A stretch of DNA of 64,000 nucleotides from contig NZ_CP092471.1 in NCBI RefSeq assembly GCF_026168555.1, forward strand, positions 134,501-198,500, written 5' to 3'. The position numbers were made by a program, and so were the translations under genes. The notes under the pieces are model-generated. The model made no database searches. It was not told the origin of the DNA and saw only the letters and a program-made list of their open reading frames with translations. The DNA comes from Qipengyuania spongiae. GTDB lineage: Bacteria; Pseudomonadota; Alphaproteobacteria; Sphingomonadales; Sphingomonadaceae. This document shows positions 1-9,404 of the stretch, piece by piece (position 1 is the first letter of the stretch; every line of letters begins with the position of its first letter).

Positions 1-650
1 CGCTCGGGTTCCGCGCGGAACTGCTCGATCAGCGTCCGGTCACGGTCGAAGGCCAGCCGAACGAGGCGCGCGCGATGCAGATCGCCCGGGTCCGCGGTGC
101 GGATATGGCGGCCGGCGAGATCATCGAGACCGGCCGCGACCTCGACATCGCGGTTGCGACCGATGCGCTGATGGCCGTCCAGGCCGAGGACGGGACCGAA
201 GCCTATACCCGCCGCGGCGATCTCTCGATCTCGGCGACCGGCCTGCTCGTCAACGGCGAGGGGTTGCCGGTGCTCGGCGATGCGGGGCCGATCACCATTC
301 CGCCCGCAGGCATTCCCGGCATCTCGCCCGACGGCACGATCACCATCTCCAACCCCGCCGCGCCCGAACAGCCGCCTGCCGAGATCGGCCGGATCAAGCT
401 GGCGACATGGCAGGGCTCGCCCATCAGCAAGGGCCTCGACGGACTCTTCCGGGTCGAGGGCGGCGGCATCCTGCCGACCGACGAGGCGGCGACCGTGCAA
501 GTCGGCGCGCTCGAACAATCCAACGTCAAATCCACGCAAGTCCTGGTCGACATGATCGATGCGCAGCGCCTGTTCGCAATGCGCAGCAAGCTGATCTCGA
601 CCGCAGGCGAAATCGACGAAAGCGGCGCGCAGCTCATGCGCCTCGGCTAA
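1..650 (+). CDS. flgF: Flagellar proximal rod protein FlgF (5' truncated by window edge)
   Basis: Reading begins in frame at base 3 and runs 215 residues to a TAA, so about 30-35 N-terminal residues of a normal ~250-residue FlgF lie outside the window. The first visible residues (LGFRAELLDQ) match the N-terminal rod motif just after the usual ANNLAN segment. The C-terminal end (QSNVKSTQVLVDMIDAQRLF) is the conserved rod/hook C-terminal helix shared with FlgG. FlgF builds the proximal rod in the periplasm. It is followed 21 bases later by flgG and opens the visible part of an flg operon. Confidence 0.95.
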   Translation, partial: LGFRAELLDQRPVTVEGQPNEARAMQIARVRGADMAAGEIIETGRDLDIAVATDALMAVQAEDGTEAYTRRGDLSISATGLLVNGEGLPVLGDAGPITIPPAGIPGISPDGTITISNPAAPEQPPAEIGRIKLATWQGSPISKGLDGLFRVEGGGILPTDEAATVQVGALEQSNVKSTQVLVDMIDAQRLFAMRSKLISTAGEIDESGAQLMRLG

Positions 651-671
651 TCAAGGCAAGAGGATAGAACC

Positions 672-1460
672 ATGCCCACTTCCGCCCTTCAGGTCGCCCG
701 CACCGGGCTCGAGGCACAGGATGCGCGCATGCGCGTCATCGCCAACAACCTCGCCAATGTCGGCACCACCGGCTTCAAGCGCGACCGGGCGAACTTCGCC
801 ACGCTCGCCTATCAGGACGCGCGGGTCGCGGGCCAGCGTTCCTCGGGCGAGACGGCCTATGCCACCGGCCTCAACCTCGGCACCGGCGTCGCGGTCCAGT
901 CGACCAGCCAGATCATGACGCAGGGTGCGCTCAGCACCACGAACAACGCCTTCGACCTCGCGCTCGACGGTGAAGGCTATTTCCAGATCGAGATGCCCGG
1001 CGGCCGCATCGGCTACTCGCGTGCCGGCAATTTCACCCTGTCCGCCGAAGGTCAGCTCGTCACCCAGCTGGGCTATCCGGTCCAGCCGGCGATCACTGTG
1101 CCCGAAGGCGCCACCGCGATCGCGGTCTCGCCCGACGGCACCGTCTCGGCGACCCTTCCCGGAGAAGCCGAACCGGCCGAACTGGGTCAGATCCAGATCG
1201 CGCGCTTCACAAATCCGGCGGGCCTTCAGGCCCTCGGCGACAACTTCCTTGCCGAGACTGCGGCGAGCGGGGCGGCCGAACTGGCCCCGGCAGGCGAGAA
1301 CGGGCGCGGCAACATTCGCCAGGGAATGCTCGAGAGCTCGAACGTCAACATCGTCGAGGAGCTGGTCGAGATGATCGAATGCCAGCGAGCTTACGAAATC
1401 AGCTCGAAGATGGTCTCGGCCGTCGACGAGATGTTGCGCAACGCCAATCAGACGCTGTGA
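672..1460 (+). CDS. flgG: Flagellar distal rod protein FlgG
   Basis: A 262-residue protein, the standard FlgG length. The N-terminus carries the rod signature (VIANNLANVGTTGFKRD) and the C-terminus the matching helix (ESSNVNIVEELVEMIECQRAYE), which together form the coiled-coil core of rod and hook proteins. The middle shows the FlgG D1-type beta region (GYFQIEMPGGRIGYSRAGNF). It forms the distal rod and is exported by the flagellar type III apparatus, so there is no Sec signal. It lies between flgF and flgH in a co-directional operon. Confidence 0.96.
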   Translation: MPTSALQVARTGLEAQDARMRVIANNLANVGTTGFKRDRANFATLAYQDARVAGQRSSGETAYATGLNLGTGVAVQSTSQIMTQGALSTTNNAFDLALDGEGYFQIEMPGGRIGYSRAGNFTLSAEGQLVTQLGYPVQPAITVPEGATAIAVSPDGTVSATLPGEAEPAELGQIQIARFTNPAGLQALGDNFLAETAASGAAELAPAGENGRGNIRQGMLESSNVNIVEELVEMIECQRAYEISSKMVSAVDEMLRNANQTL

Positions 1461-1471
1461 GGACCCATCCG

Positions 1472-2137
1472 ATGACCACCCATCTTGCGACCCGTGTCGC
1501 AGCGCTGCCACTGGTGCTGGCCCTTGCCGCTTGCGGCACGGCCGCTTCGCGCCCCTACGGCTTCGAGCCTGCCCTGCCCTTGCCGCCGCCGGTCGATGTC
1601 GCACGCCACGCCGATGGCGCGATCTACCAGGCGACCTACGGCTATGCGCCGCTCTATTACGGCAACCGCGCCTCGCGCGTCGGGGATCCGCTGACCGTGG
1701 TCCTCGTGGAACGGACCCAGACCAGCAAATCGACCAGCGGCTCGACGCGGCGGGACGGCAATCTCGGCGTCACCCTGCCCGAATTCATCGGGATCGACGA
1801 CGCCGACCTTAATGCCGCCGCCCGCTCGTCGTTCAAAGGACAAGGCGATGCGTCGCAGGCCAGCTCGATCCGCGCGGACCTGACCGTCACCATTGCCGAA
1901 GTGCGGCCCAACGGCACCGCGTTGATCAGGGGGGAAAAGGTCATGCGCCTCAGCCAGGGCGACGAATGGGTGCAGCTCGCCGGGATCATCCGGCTGGCGG
2001 ACATCGATCAGGACAACCGCATACCCTCGATCAGGGTGGCCGATGCGCGCATCAGCTATTCGGGTGCGGGTTCGGTCCAGCAGGCCGGTCGCGAGGGCTG
2101 GCTGTCCCGCTTCTTCGGCGCGGTATCGCCTTTCTGA
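1472..2137 (+). CDS. flgH: Flagellar L-ring lipoprotein FlgH
   Basis: A 221-residue protein starting at ATG 1472. A longer in-frame reading from 1379 exists but would overlap flgG, and only the 1472 start places a lipoprotein signal at the N-terminus: a hydrophobic stretch ending in the lipobox LAAC with Cys21. The FlgH signature (YGNRASRVGDPLTVVLVE) and the C-terminal GxVRxxD-like region (IRLADIDQDNRIPSIRVADARI) are present. It forms the L-ring in the outer membrane. The stop TGA overlaps the flgI ATG by one base, suggesting coupled translation. Confidence 0.95.
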   Translation: MTTHLATRVAALPLVLALAACGTAASRPYGFEPALPLPPPVDVARHADGAIYQATYGYAPLYYGNRASRVGDPLTVVLVERTQTSKSTSGSTRRDGNLGVTLPEFIGIDDADLNAAARSSFKGQGDASQASSIRADLTVTIAEVRPNGTALIRGEKVMRLSQGDEWVQLAGIIRLADIDQDNRIPSIRVADARISYSGAGSVQQAGREGWLSRFFGAVSPF

Positions 2138-3246
2138 TGGCCCGCCAGATGCTCCGCCGCCTCGCCCTCATCCTCGCCGCGCTGATCGTCGCGCTGCCCG
2201 CACCGGCTGCTGCCGAACGCGTGCGCGATCTCGGCCAGTTCCAGTCGGTCCGCTCGAACCAGCTGACCGGCTACGGCATCGTCGTCGGCCTCGACGGGTC
2301 GGGCGACGACAATTTCGCCTATGCGACCCAGGCCATGCGCGGTGTTTCGGGCCGTCTCGGCCTACAGCTGCCGCCCGGCGTCAATCCGGCGCTCAAGAAC
2401 GCCGCCGCCGTCATCATCACCGCCGAACTGCCGGCCTTCGCCAAGCCGGGCCAGCGGATCGACGTGACCGTGTCCACCATGGGCAAGGCCAAGTCGCTGC
2501 GCGGCGGCGCGCTGATCATGAGCCCGCTCTACGGCGCGGACGGTCAGATCTACGCCATGGCGCAGGGCAATCTTGCCGTCGGTGGCCTTGGCGTGTCCGG
2601 ACAGGACGGATCCAAGCTGACCGTCAACGTGCCGACTGTCGGCCGCATCGCCGACGGCGCGACGGTCGAGCAGGCCGTGGCCAGCAATTTCGACTTCAGC
2701 GAGGTTCTGCGCTGGAACCTCTACAATGCCGACTTCATGACGATCTCGCGCGTTCGCGATGCAATCAACGGTGCCTATCCCGGCATGGCCCAGATCGAGG
2801 ACGGCGTGACGCTGGCCCTCATGCTGCCGCCCGGTGCCAACACCCGGGCCGAGATCATGGCCGGTATCGAGATGCTCGACGTCAGCCCGGCCGAACGCGC
2901 CGCGAAAGTCGTGATCAACAGCCGCACCGGGACGATCGTGATCTCCAGCGCGGTGCGCCTCGCGCCAGCCGCCATCAGCCATGGCAGCCTGGTCGTGCGA
3001 ATCGACGAGAATCCCCTCGTCGTCCAGCCCGAGCCCTTCTCGCGCGGACGGACCGCTCTCGAGCCCAACAGCACGATTTCGGCCCGACAGCAGGACAGCG
3101 TGGTTCAGGGCATCGGCCCGGGCGCATCGCTGGCCGAGGTGGTCGACGCGCTCAATGCGCTGGGTGCCAGTCCGGCCGACCTCGTCGCCATCCTCGAAGG
3201 CCTGAAGCAAGCCGGGTCGCTGACGGCCGAACTGGTGATCATATGA
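2137..3246 (+). CDS. flgI: Flagellar P-ring protein FlgI
   Basis: A 369-residue protein with a cleavable Sec signal (hydrophobic residues about 5-26, ending PAPAAA). The mature start ERVRDLGQFQSVRSNQL-TGYGIVVGL is diagnostic of FlgI. Conserved blocks SLRGGALIMSPLYGADG and VVINSRTGTIVI follow. It assembles the P-ring around the rod in the periplasm. The start at 2137 is chosen because it overlaps the flgH stop (TGATG) and exposes the signal peptide; the longer frame upstream is not supported. Confidence 0.96.
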   Translation: MARQMLRRLALILAALIVALPAPAAAERVRDLGQFQSVRSNQLTGYGIVVGLDGSGDDNFAYATQAMRGVSGRLGLQLPPGVNPALKNAAAVIITAELPAFAKPGQRIDVTVSTMGKAKSLRGGALIMSPLYGADGQIYAMAQGNLAVGGLGVSGQDGSKLTVNVPTVGRIADGATVEQAVASNFDFSEVLRWNLYNADFMTISRVRDAINGAYPGMAQIEDGVTLALMLPPGANTRAEIMAGIEMLDVSPAERAAKVVINSRTGTIVISSAVRLAPAAISHGSLVVRIDENPLVVQPEPFSRGRTALEPNSTISARQQDSVVQGIGPGASLAEVVDALNALGASPADLVAILEGLKQAGSLTAELVII

Positions 3247-3548
3247 CCTCCTATCCCATCAATATGGTCGGCGCGAAGCCTCTGTCGGACCGCGAGGCGG
3301 CACCCCTGCGCAAGGAATTGCGCGAGGCTGCCCAGCAGTTCGAAGCAGTCCTGCTGCGGCAGATGCTCGCCAGCGCGCGGAGCACCGATTTCGGCGGCAA
3401 CGACCTGTTCGGCGGCGAGAGCGACGACACGTTCCGCGAGATGCGCGACGCGCGCTTCGCCGAAGTCACCGCGCAGTCGGGCCAGCTCGGCTTCGCCACC
3501 GCGATCGAGAAACAGCTCGCCCGCTTCCTTCCCCAGGGTAACGACTGA
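3243..3548 (+). CDS. flgJ: Short FlgJ-type rod-binding protein
   Basis: A 101-residue protein starting at the ATGA that overlaps the flgI stop by four bases. Residues about 24-95 form the rod-binding domain (AAQQFEAVLLRQMLASAR, then FREMRDARFAE). The C-terminal muramidase domain of enterobacterial FlgJ is absent, as is common in alphaproteobacteria, so a separate lytic enzyme would have to open the peptidoglycan; none is seen in this window. The stop overlaps the flgK start by one base. Confidence 0.88.
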   Translation: MTSYPINMVGAKPLSDREAAPLRKELREAAQQFEAVLLRQMLASARSTDFGGNDLFGGESDDTFREMRDARFAEVTAQSGQLGFATAIEKQLARFLPQGND

Positions 3549-4888
3549 TGGCCTCAGACCTCCTCTCCATCGCCGTCAGCGGCGCACGCGCGGCACGCGG
3601 CGCGCTCGACGTGACGGCGCAGAACATCGCCAACGCATCGAGCGACGGCTATGTCCGCCGCAGCCTGCGGATCGAGGAGGTGGCCGCTTCGGGCGGCGCG
3701 GGCCGCGTCGGAGACATCTCGCTGTCCGGCGCGCGCATCGCCGAGATCCGTCGCAACGCCGACTCCTTCCTTCAGGGCGAAGTGCGCCGCACCTCGGGCG
3801 ATCTCGCGCGGGCGAACACCGAACTCAAGGGCCTGCGCAACATGGAAAGCGCGCTCGAGCAATCGGGCGTTTTCACCTCAATCGTCGAGTTCGAGGCCTC
3901 GCTCCAGCAGCTCGCCGGCAATCCGGTCGATCCCTCCCGCCGCGCCGCAGTGGTCGCCGAGGCCGAGACGCTTGCCAGCAAGTTGAACATCACCGCGTCG
4001 AGCTTCGATGCCGTCGGCGAAGGTCTGCGCTTCGAAGCCGAGGCGCAGGTGTCCGAAACCAATGTCATCGGCGGCGAACTCGCGCGCGTGAACCTCCGTC
4101 TGACCCGCGCGGGTGCCGGCAGCAGCGATCGTGCGGCCCTCCTCGACCAGCGCGATCTGCTGCTCGAACAACTATCTGAGATAACCTCGATCGCAACGAC
4201 GTTCGAAAAGGACGGAACGGTTGCCGTCTCGCTCGGCACGAACCCGCCCCGCAGCTTCGTCCAGGGCGGCAGCTCCAGTACGCTCACCTCCGCAACCGCC
4301 GCCGACGGGACTTTGAGCTTCGCCGTCAACGGCGAGACAATGACCCCGGGTTCGGGCAGCCTTGCCGGCGCTTCGCTGGCCTTGAGCGAACTCGCGAGCG
4401 TTCGCACCCGCCTCGACACACTCGCCGCCGGGATCGCCGATACGGTCAACAACGCGCAGGCCGCCGGCGTCACGCTGGACGGCGCGCAGGGCCAGCCGAT
4501 CTTCGCGGGCAACAGCGCGGGCAGCCTGCGCGTGGTAATGGACGAGGGGCGCGGCCTCGCCACGGCGCCGGCGGGCGCGGCGGCCGGAAGCCGCGACGAT
4601 GCCAACCTCACCGCGTTGCGCCAGTCGCTGGCCGCGCTCGACCCCGCCCAGCAATTGAGCGGGATGCTGTTCGACGTGTCGAGCAAGGTCGCCGGACGCA
4701 ACGTCACGCAGGGTGCCCTGCAGACCATCGCATCCTCCGCGCGTATTTCGCTGGAGGAACAGTCCGGCGTCGATCTCGACACCGAAGCCGCCAATCTCAT
4801 CCGCTTCCAGCAGGCGTTCCAGGCCTCGGGCCGCGCGATGCAGACGGCGAGCGACATTTTCGACACTCTTCTGGGGATCGGCCGATGA
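3548..4888 (+). CDS. flgK: Flagellar hook-associated protein FlgK (HAP1)
   Basis: A 446-residue protein. The N-terminus (LSIAVSGARAARGALDVTAQ followed by NIANASSDGYVRRSL) is the FlgK/FlgG-type rod-hook motif, and the C-terminus (EEQSGVDLDTEAANLIRFQQ) is the HAP1 C-terminal helix. It joins the hook to the filament. It overlaps flgJ by one base and flgL by four bases (ATGA), so translation of the three is likely coupled. Confidence 0.93.
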   Translation: MASDLLSIAVSGARAARGALDVTAQNIANASSDGYVRRSLRIEEVAASGGAGRVGDISLSGARIAEIRRNADSFLQGEVRRTSGDLARANTELKGLRNMESALEQSGVFTSIVEFEASLQQLAGNPVDPSRRAAVVAEAETLASKLNITASSFDAVGEGLRFEAEAQVSETNVIGGELARVNLRLTRAGAGSSDRAALLDQRDLLLEQLSEITSIATTFEKDGTVAVSLGTNPPRSFVQGGSSSTLTSATAADGTLSFAVNGETMTPGSGSLAGASLALSELASVRTRLDTLAAGIADTVNNAQAAGVTLDGAQGQPIFAGNSAGSLRVVMDEGRGLATAPAGAAAGSRDDANLTALRQSLAALDPAQQLSGMLFDVSSKVAGRNVTQGALQTIASSARISLEEQSGVDLDTEAANLIRFQQAFQASGRAMQTASDIFDTLLGIGR

Positions 4889-5796
4889 TCAATCTGAGCA
4901 CCGGAGCCTTCTACGAGCGCAGCGCCCGCCAGATCGGCGGGCTACGGGGCCAGGCGGAATCTCTGCAACAGCAGATCGGGACCGGCCAGCGGCTCGAGCG
5001 ATCCTCCGACGATCCGGTCGCCGCGGCGCGCTTGCGGATGCTTTCAAGACAGGAGCGGATCGCCACTGTCGATACGCGCAATTCGCAGCTCGCCCAGGCC
5101 GACCTCTCGCTGACCGACAAGACGCTGGGGTCGGTCGCGGACCTTGTCATCCGTGTTCGCGAGCTTGCCGTACAGGCCGGTGGCGCGGCGCTCAGCGAAG
5201 ATCAGCGCAAGACCATCGGCGTCGAGATCGCGAGCCTTCGCGAAAGCCTGATCGTCCTTTCCAACAGCCGCAACATCGCCGGCCAGGCGCTGTTCGGTGG
5301 CCAGTCCGCGGGTGCCGCCTATGTCGATGGCCCGGGCGGCGTACAGTTCGCAGGCACCGGCACGGTGACACCGCTGGAAATCGGCGAAGGCCAGTCGGTC
5401 GAACCGGCAATCACGGGCCCCGAAATCTTCGAATTCGCAGGCGCCAACGGGCCGACCGATCTCTTCGCCGTGCTCGGAAGTCTCGCCGCCGCGCTTACCG
5501 CTGGGGGGCAGACCGCGATGGAAGCCGGAACGGCCGCCCTCGCCGATCTCGATGCGGGTCTTGAAAAGGTCACCACTGCCCAGACCGTGGTCGGTTCGCG
5601 CCTCAACTGGATCGAGCTGATGGACGAACGGCGGGTCAACAACGCCGAACTGATGGCGGACGAGCGCGTCGATGTCGGGGGGGCCGACATCGCCGTCACT
5701 ATGAGCCGGTTACAGGAGACGCTGACCGTGCTCGAAGCGAGCCAGGCCAGTTTCGTCCGTCTCGCCAATCTCTCTCTCTTCTCCATGATCCGCTGA
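4885..5796 (+). CDS. flgL: Flagellar hook-associated protein FlgL (HAP3)
   Basis: A 303-residue flagellin-like junction protein. The N-terminal helix carries the flagellin-family pattern (QQIGTGQRLERSSDDPVAA) and the C-terminal helix (TMSRLQETLTVLEASQASFV) pairs with it. The middle is variable, as expected. It sits immediately after flgK with a four-base overlap. Length and position support FlgL rather than flagellin, since it lacks the long exposed D2/D3 domains. Confidence 0.92.
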   Translation: MINLSTGAFYERSARQIGGLRGQAESLQQQIGTGQRLERSSDDPVAAARLRMLSRQERIATVDTRNSQLAQADLSLTDKTLGSVADLVIRVRELAVQAGGAALSEDQRKTIGVEIASLRESLIVLSNSRNIAGQALFGGQSAGAAYVDGPGGVQFAGTGTVTPLEIGEGQSVEPAITGPEIFEFAGANGPTDLFAVLGSLAAALTAGGQTAMEAGTAALADLDAGLEKVTTAQTVVGSRLNWIELMDERRVNNAELMADERVDVGGADIAVTMSRLQETLTVLEASQASFVRLANLSLFSMIR

Positions 5797-5830
5797 TCGC
5801 GGCTCGCTACGATAATCAGGGGTTCTAGAA

Positions 5831-6694
5831 GTGTTCGCAGCAGCCGGCATCGTTATCCTGCTTCTCATGGTGTTCGGCGGATTCGCCCTGACCGGCGGTG
5901 CTCTCGGTCCCGTGATGCACGCGGTTCCGCACGAAATGCTGATCATCGGCGGCGCGGCGATCGGTGCGATCGTGGCGGGCAATTCGATGGACAGCCTCAA
6001 GGCGATCGGCCGCTCGTTCAAGCTCATCTTCAAGGGGCCGCAGCACACCAAGCAGGATCATATCGACGCGATCGCGCTGACCACCCAGCTGATGAAACTT
6101 CTCAAGAACGACGGCCCCGTCGCGCTGGAAAGCCACGTCACCGAACCGCAGAATTCGGCGATCTTCAGCGCCTATCCCAACCTCCTCAAGAACAAGCCGC
6201 TGATCGACCTGATCTGCGACACGCTGACGCTGCTCGTCGTCTCGTCCGGCACGCTCGAAACCCATGCGGTGGAAGAGGTGATGGACAACACCATGAAGAC
6301 CCACTTCCACGAACTGCATGAGCCGCAGCACGCGCTTCAAGGGCTGGCCGACGCTCTGCCGGCGCTGGGCATCGTCGCCGCCGTTCTGGGCGTCGTGAAG
6401 ACCATGGGCTCGATCGACCAGCCGCCAGAAGTTCTAGGCGGCATGATCGGCTCGGCGCTCGTCGGAACCTTCCTCGGCGTGCTGCTGGCCTATGGCATCG
6501 TCAGCCCGCTTGCGGGCCGGCTGAAGCAGGTGCTGGAGCATGACGAGCAGATCTTCCATGCGGTGAAGCAGGTGATCATCGCCTCGCTCTACGGCCATCC
6601 GCAGCCGCTGGTGGTGGAATCGGCGCGCTCCGGCCTCGGCCACCACGTCCGCCCGGGCCTGACCGAACTGCTCGACGCGCTCCGGGGCCGCTGA
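5831..6694 (+). CDS. motA: Flagellar stator protein MotA
   Basis: A 287-residue inner membrane protein starting at GTG 5831. Four membrane segments are visible: the N-terminal pair (residues about 4-28 and 34-53, with MLIIGGAAIGAIVAGNS) and a C-terminal pair around ALPALGIVAAVLGVVKTMG and MIGSALVGTFLGVLLAYGI, separated by the cytoplasmic loop that contacts FliG. The conserved prolines of the third segment are present. It forms the ion-conducting stator with MotB, whose gene follows after one base. Confidence 0.93.
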   Translation: MFAAAGIVILLLMVFGGFALTGGALGPVMHAVPHEMLIIGGAAIGAIVAGNSMDSLKAIGRSFKLIFKGPQHTKQDHIDAIALTTQLMKLLKNDGPVALESHVTEPQNSAIFSAYPNLLKNKPLIDLICDTLTLLVVSSGTLETHAVEEVMDNTMKTHFHELHEPQHALQGLADALPALGIVAAVLGVVKTMGSIDQPPEVLGGMIGSALVGTFLGVLLAYGIVSPLAGRLKQVLEHDEQIFHAVKQVIIASLYGHPQPLVVESARSGLGHHVRPGLTELLDALRGR

Positions 6695-6695
6695 C

Positions 6696-7520
6696 GTGGC
6701 GAGCCAGGCCGCGCGGAACGATCCCGCGCCGATCATCGTCAAGAAGATCACCGTGGTCGAGGGCGGCCATCATGGCGGCGCGTGGAAGGTGGCCTATGCC
6801 GACTTCGTGACCGCGATGATGGCATTCTTCCTCCTGCTCTGGCTGCTCGGCGCCACGACCGAGGACCAGCGCAAGGGACTGGCGGACTATTTCACGCCGA
6901 CGCTGGTCAAGACCAAGGAGCAGAGCGCAGGGTCGAACGGCCTACTCGGCGGCTCTTCGCTGACTGATGTCGACAGCTATCCCCATGCAGGCGGCCAGAC
7001 CGGGACCAAGACGCTGACGGTGCCGCGCGACGCGACCGGCGGCCCGAAGGAAGGCGCCGCGACCATCAAGCGCATTCAGGAGCGTGTGGTCGAAGCGATC
7101 GCCGAGAAGAAGAAGCTTCAGGAGCTGATGCGGCAGGTGCGGATGATCGACACCACGACCGGCATCCGCATCGATCTGGTCGACGATGCCAATTTCTCGA
7201 TGTTTTCGCTCGGCACGACGGTGCTGACGCCGGATGCGCGCGGGCTGCTCGACGTGGTGGCCGAGGCGATCCGGCCCGAGGGCGGCAAGATCACCGTGCG
7301 CGGACACACCGACTCACTCCAGTATCGGGACACGCGGTTGGTCAACAACTGGTCGCTGTCGGCCGGACGGGCGGAATCGACCCGCCAGACACTGATCCGT
7401 CACGGGATCGGGGCTGACCGTTTTCGCCGGATCGAAGGCGTCGCAGATACCGAACCGTTGATCGCCGACAATCTCTCCGACCCGCGCAACCGAAGGATCT
7501 CGATCTCGCTGGAGCATTGA
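6696..7520 (+). CDS. motB: Flagellar stator protein MotB
   Basis: A 274-residue protein beginning at GTG 6696, two bases after the motA stop. The single N-terminal membrane helix has the essential channel aspartate in AYADFVTAMMAFFLLLWLL. The plug and linker follow, then a C-terminal OmpA-like peptidoglycan-binding domain (ITVRGHTDSLQYRD, NWSLSAGRAESTRQTL, DPRNRRISISL). It anchors the stator to the cell wall. It closes the visible flagellar operon. Confidence 0.95.
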   Translation: MASQAARNDPAPIIVKKITVVEGGHHGGAWKVAYADFVTAMMAFFLLLWLLGATTEDQRKGLADYFTPTLVKTKEQSAGSNGLLGGSSLTDVDSYPHAGGQTGTKTLTVPRDATGGPKEGAATIKRIQERVVEAIAEKKKLQELMRQVRMIDTTTGIRIDLVDDANFSMFSLGTTVLTPDARGLLDVVAEAIRPEGGKITVRGHTDSLQYRDTRLVNNWSLSAGRAESTRQTLIRHGIGADRFRRIEGVADTEPLIADNLSDPRNRRISISLEH

Positions 7521-7554
7521 CCCGGCAGCAGTCGGCGGCACCGACCCGGCTTTG

Positions 7555-8871
7555 TCAGCGGCGCGCGGTCCGGGTCTGGCCGGTACGGGTTACCCGCCAG
7601 ACCGTGTTCGAGACATCGTCCGCGATCAGCAGCGCCCCGCGCGGTGCATCGAATGTCACGCCCACCGGGCGGCCGCGGGCATGGCCATCGTGCAGGAAAC
7701 CGGTCACCAGGTCGATCGGTCGGCCTGCGGGACGCCCGCCGCTGAACGGCACGAAGGCGACCTTGTAGCCCGAGGGATCGCTGCGGTTCCAGCTGCCGTG
7801 CTGTCCCACGAACGCCCCTTCGGAAAATGGACCGCCGAGCCCGCCCTCGGTCGCGAAATCGACGCCGAGCGCGGCGACATGCGAACCGAGCGCGTAGTCC
7901 GGCCGGATCGCGGTGCGGACAAGATCGGGACGGCGGGGCATCACGCGCGGATCGACGTTCTGACCCCAATAGCTGTAGGGCCAGCCATACCACCCGCCCT
8001 CGCGCACCGAGGTGAGATAGTCCGGAACCAGCTGCGGACCGATCTCGTCACGCTCGTTCACCACGGCCCATAGCTGGCCGGTCGCGGGATGGAAGGAAAG
8101 CGCGGTCGGATTGCGCAGGCCCGAGGCGTAGATGCGGCTGGCCCCGGTTGCCCGGTCGATCTCCCAGACGACGGCGCGGTTCTCCTCAACGTCCATCCCC
8201 CGCTCGCCGACATTGCTGTTCGAGCCGATCCCGACATAGAGCCGCGATCCGTCCGGGCTGGCCGTCATCGCCTTGGTCCAGTGGTGGTTGAGGACGGCGG
8301 GAAGCGGAGACAGCTCGCGTCCCGGCGCATCGATCCGGGTGGTTCCCTCGGTGTAGGGGAATTGCAGCAGACTGTCCTGATTGGCGACGTAAAGCGTGCC
8401 GTCGACGAAGGCGAGACCGTAAGGCGCGTTCAGCCCGTCGATGAAAGTGGTCTGGAGATCGGTCTGTCCGTCGCCGTCCTCGTCGCGCAGCAACGTGATC
8501 CGGTCACCGCCCTCGACCGAACTGGTCCCCCGCCCTTTCAGGATGCCGGCGATGATGTCCTTGGGCCGCATCGGCGGCGCGTATCCGCCGCGCCCCTCGG
8601 CCACCAGTATGTCGCCGTTGGGAAGAACCAGCGTCTGGCGCGGTATCTTGAGGTCGCGCGCGATGGGCATGACCCTGTAGCCTTCCGGCACGGTCGGCAG
8701 TTCGCCGTCCCATCCGACCGGCGTTGGAATTTCAAGGGTCGGCACGAGGGCGTCGCGCAGTTCGGGCAAGTCCGGATCGGCGCCTGTCTGCTCGAGCGAA
8801 GGGTCGATACTGGGCGCGCAGCCCGCGATGGCAAGCGCCAGTGCGCTGGCGAAGAACGCGGCAGTCTTCAT
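7555..8871 (-). CDS. PQQ-dependent sugar dehydrogenase / L-sorbosone dehydrogenase-like lipoprotein
   Basis: A 438-residue protein read from ATG 8871. A longer frame upstream overlaps the neighbouring gene and would bury the signal. The N-terminus is a lipoprotein signal with lipobox IAGC (Cys18). The rest is a soluble six-bladed propeller of the glucose/sorbosone dehydrogenase family (COG2133): LPNGDILVAEGRGGY, GLNAPYGLAFVDGTLYVANQ, HHWTKAMTASPDGSRLYVG, QHGSWNRSDPSGYKVAFVPF. The substrate is not predictable. The start overlaps the stop of the upstream membrane gene by four bases, so the pair is an operon and probably works together at the cytoplasmic or outer membrane. Confidence 0.82.
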   Translation of the reverse strand: MKTAAFFASALALAIAGCAPSIDPSLEQTGADPDLPELRDALVPTLEIPTPVGWDGELPTVPEGYRVMPIARDLKIPRQTLVLPNGDILVAEGRGGYAPPMRPKDIIAGILKGRGTSSVEGGDRITLLRDEDGDGQTDLQTTFIDGLNAPYGLAFVDGTLYVANQDSLLQFPYTEGTTRIDAPGRELSPLPAVLNHHWTKAMTASPDGSRLYVGIGSNSNVGERGMDVEENRAVVWEIDRATGASRIYASGLRNPTALSFHPATGQLWAVVNERDEIGPQLVPDYLTSVREGGWYGWPYSYWGQNVDPRVMPRRPDLVRTAIRPDYALGSHVAALGVDFATEGGLGGPFSEGAFVGQHGSWNRSDPSGYKVAFVPFSGGRPAGRPIDLVTGFLHDGHARGRPVGVTFDAPRGALLIADDVSNTVWRVTRTGQTRTARR

Positions 8872-9311
8872 CTCGCCCTCCCCGAAAGACCAATTCGCGA
8901 ATGGGCCAGAAAAGCGGCTGCGAAGGCCAGAACCGTACAGAGGATCGACAGGACCAGACCGAACGTTCCGACCGAATGCCAGCCATCGCGGGAATGCTGG
9001 AAACTGTCGAGCACACCGATCACGAACAGCACGACGAGAATGCCGGGATAGAACCAGGCCCGAGTGCCTCGCCCCCGTCCGGTTGCCGTCGCGATGATCG
9101 CCCAGGCGGCCACCACGCCGGTGAAAACATTTGCCCCGAACAGCAGCCAGGACGAGAAATTGGACCACTGGATCACCGCCGTGTTCAGATAGGCGATGTC
9201 CGACAGGAGGGCCGCTGGAAAGAGCGCAACCGGAAAGGCCAGCAATATCGCCTCGATTGCTCCGGCGGGCGAGCCTGTCGGCACGCGTTCAACGGTTCGT
9301 CCTGCCTTCAT
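8868..9311 (-). CDS. Small DUF2231-like membrane protein
   Basis: A 147-residue protein with four predicted membrane helices (about residues 20-40, 50-72, 88-105 and 120-140). The N-terminal part (AILLAFPVALFPAALLSDIA) resembles DUF2231 integral membrane proteins, often found beside periplasmic dehydrogenases or sorbosone dehydrogenase-like genes. A four-base ATGA overlap couples it to the downstream dehydrogenase lipoprotein. A role as membrane partner or electron acceptor is inference only. Confidence 0.7.
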   Translation of the reverse strand: MKAGRTVERVPTGSPAGAIEAILLAFPVALFPAALLSDIAYLNTAVIQWSNFSSWLLFGANVFTGVVAAWAIIATATGRGRGTRAWFYPGILVVLFVIGVLDSFQHSRDGWHSVGTFGLVLSILCTVLAFAAAFLAHSRIGLSGRAR

Positions 9312-9404
9312 GTGCGCTCCCGAGCCCCTGCCGACACATCGTGACGGCGAACAGATGTTGTGCGACCAATTTTTCGAACCGGCGATCCGCGCACCGGTTC
9401 CCCG

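Noticed and set aside
651..1604. Long minus-strand frame opposite flgG
   Set aside because: It lies antisense to a certain flagellar gene and is Arg/Gly/Asp-rich, a common mirror frame in GC-rich DNA.
2362..3210. Minus-strand frame of 282 residues opposite flgI
   Set aside because: Antisense to a well-supported gene; His/Asp/Arg-rich, with no domain.
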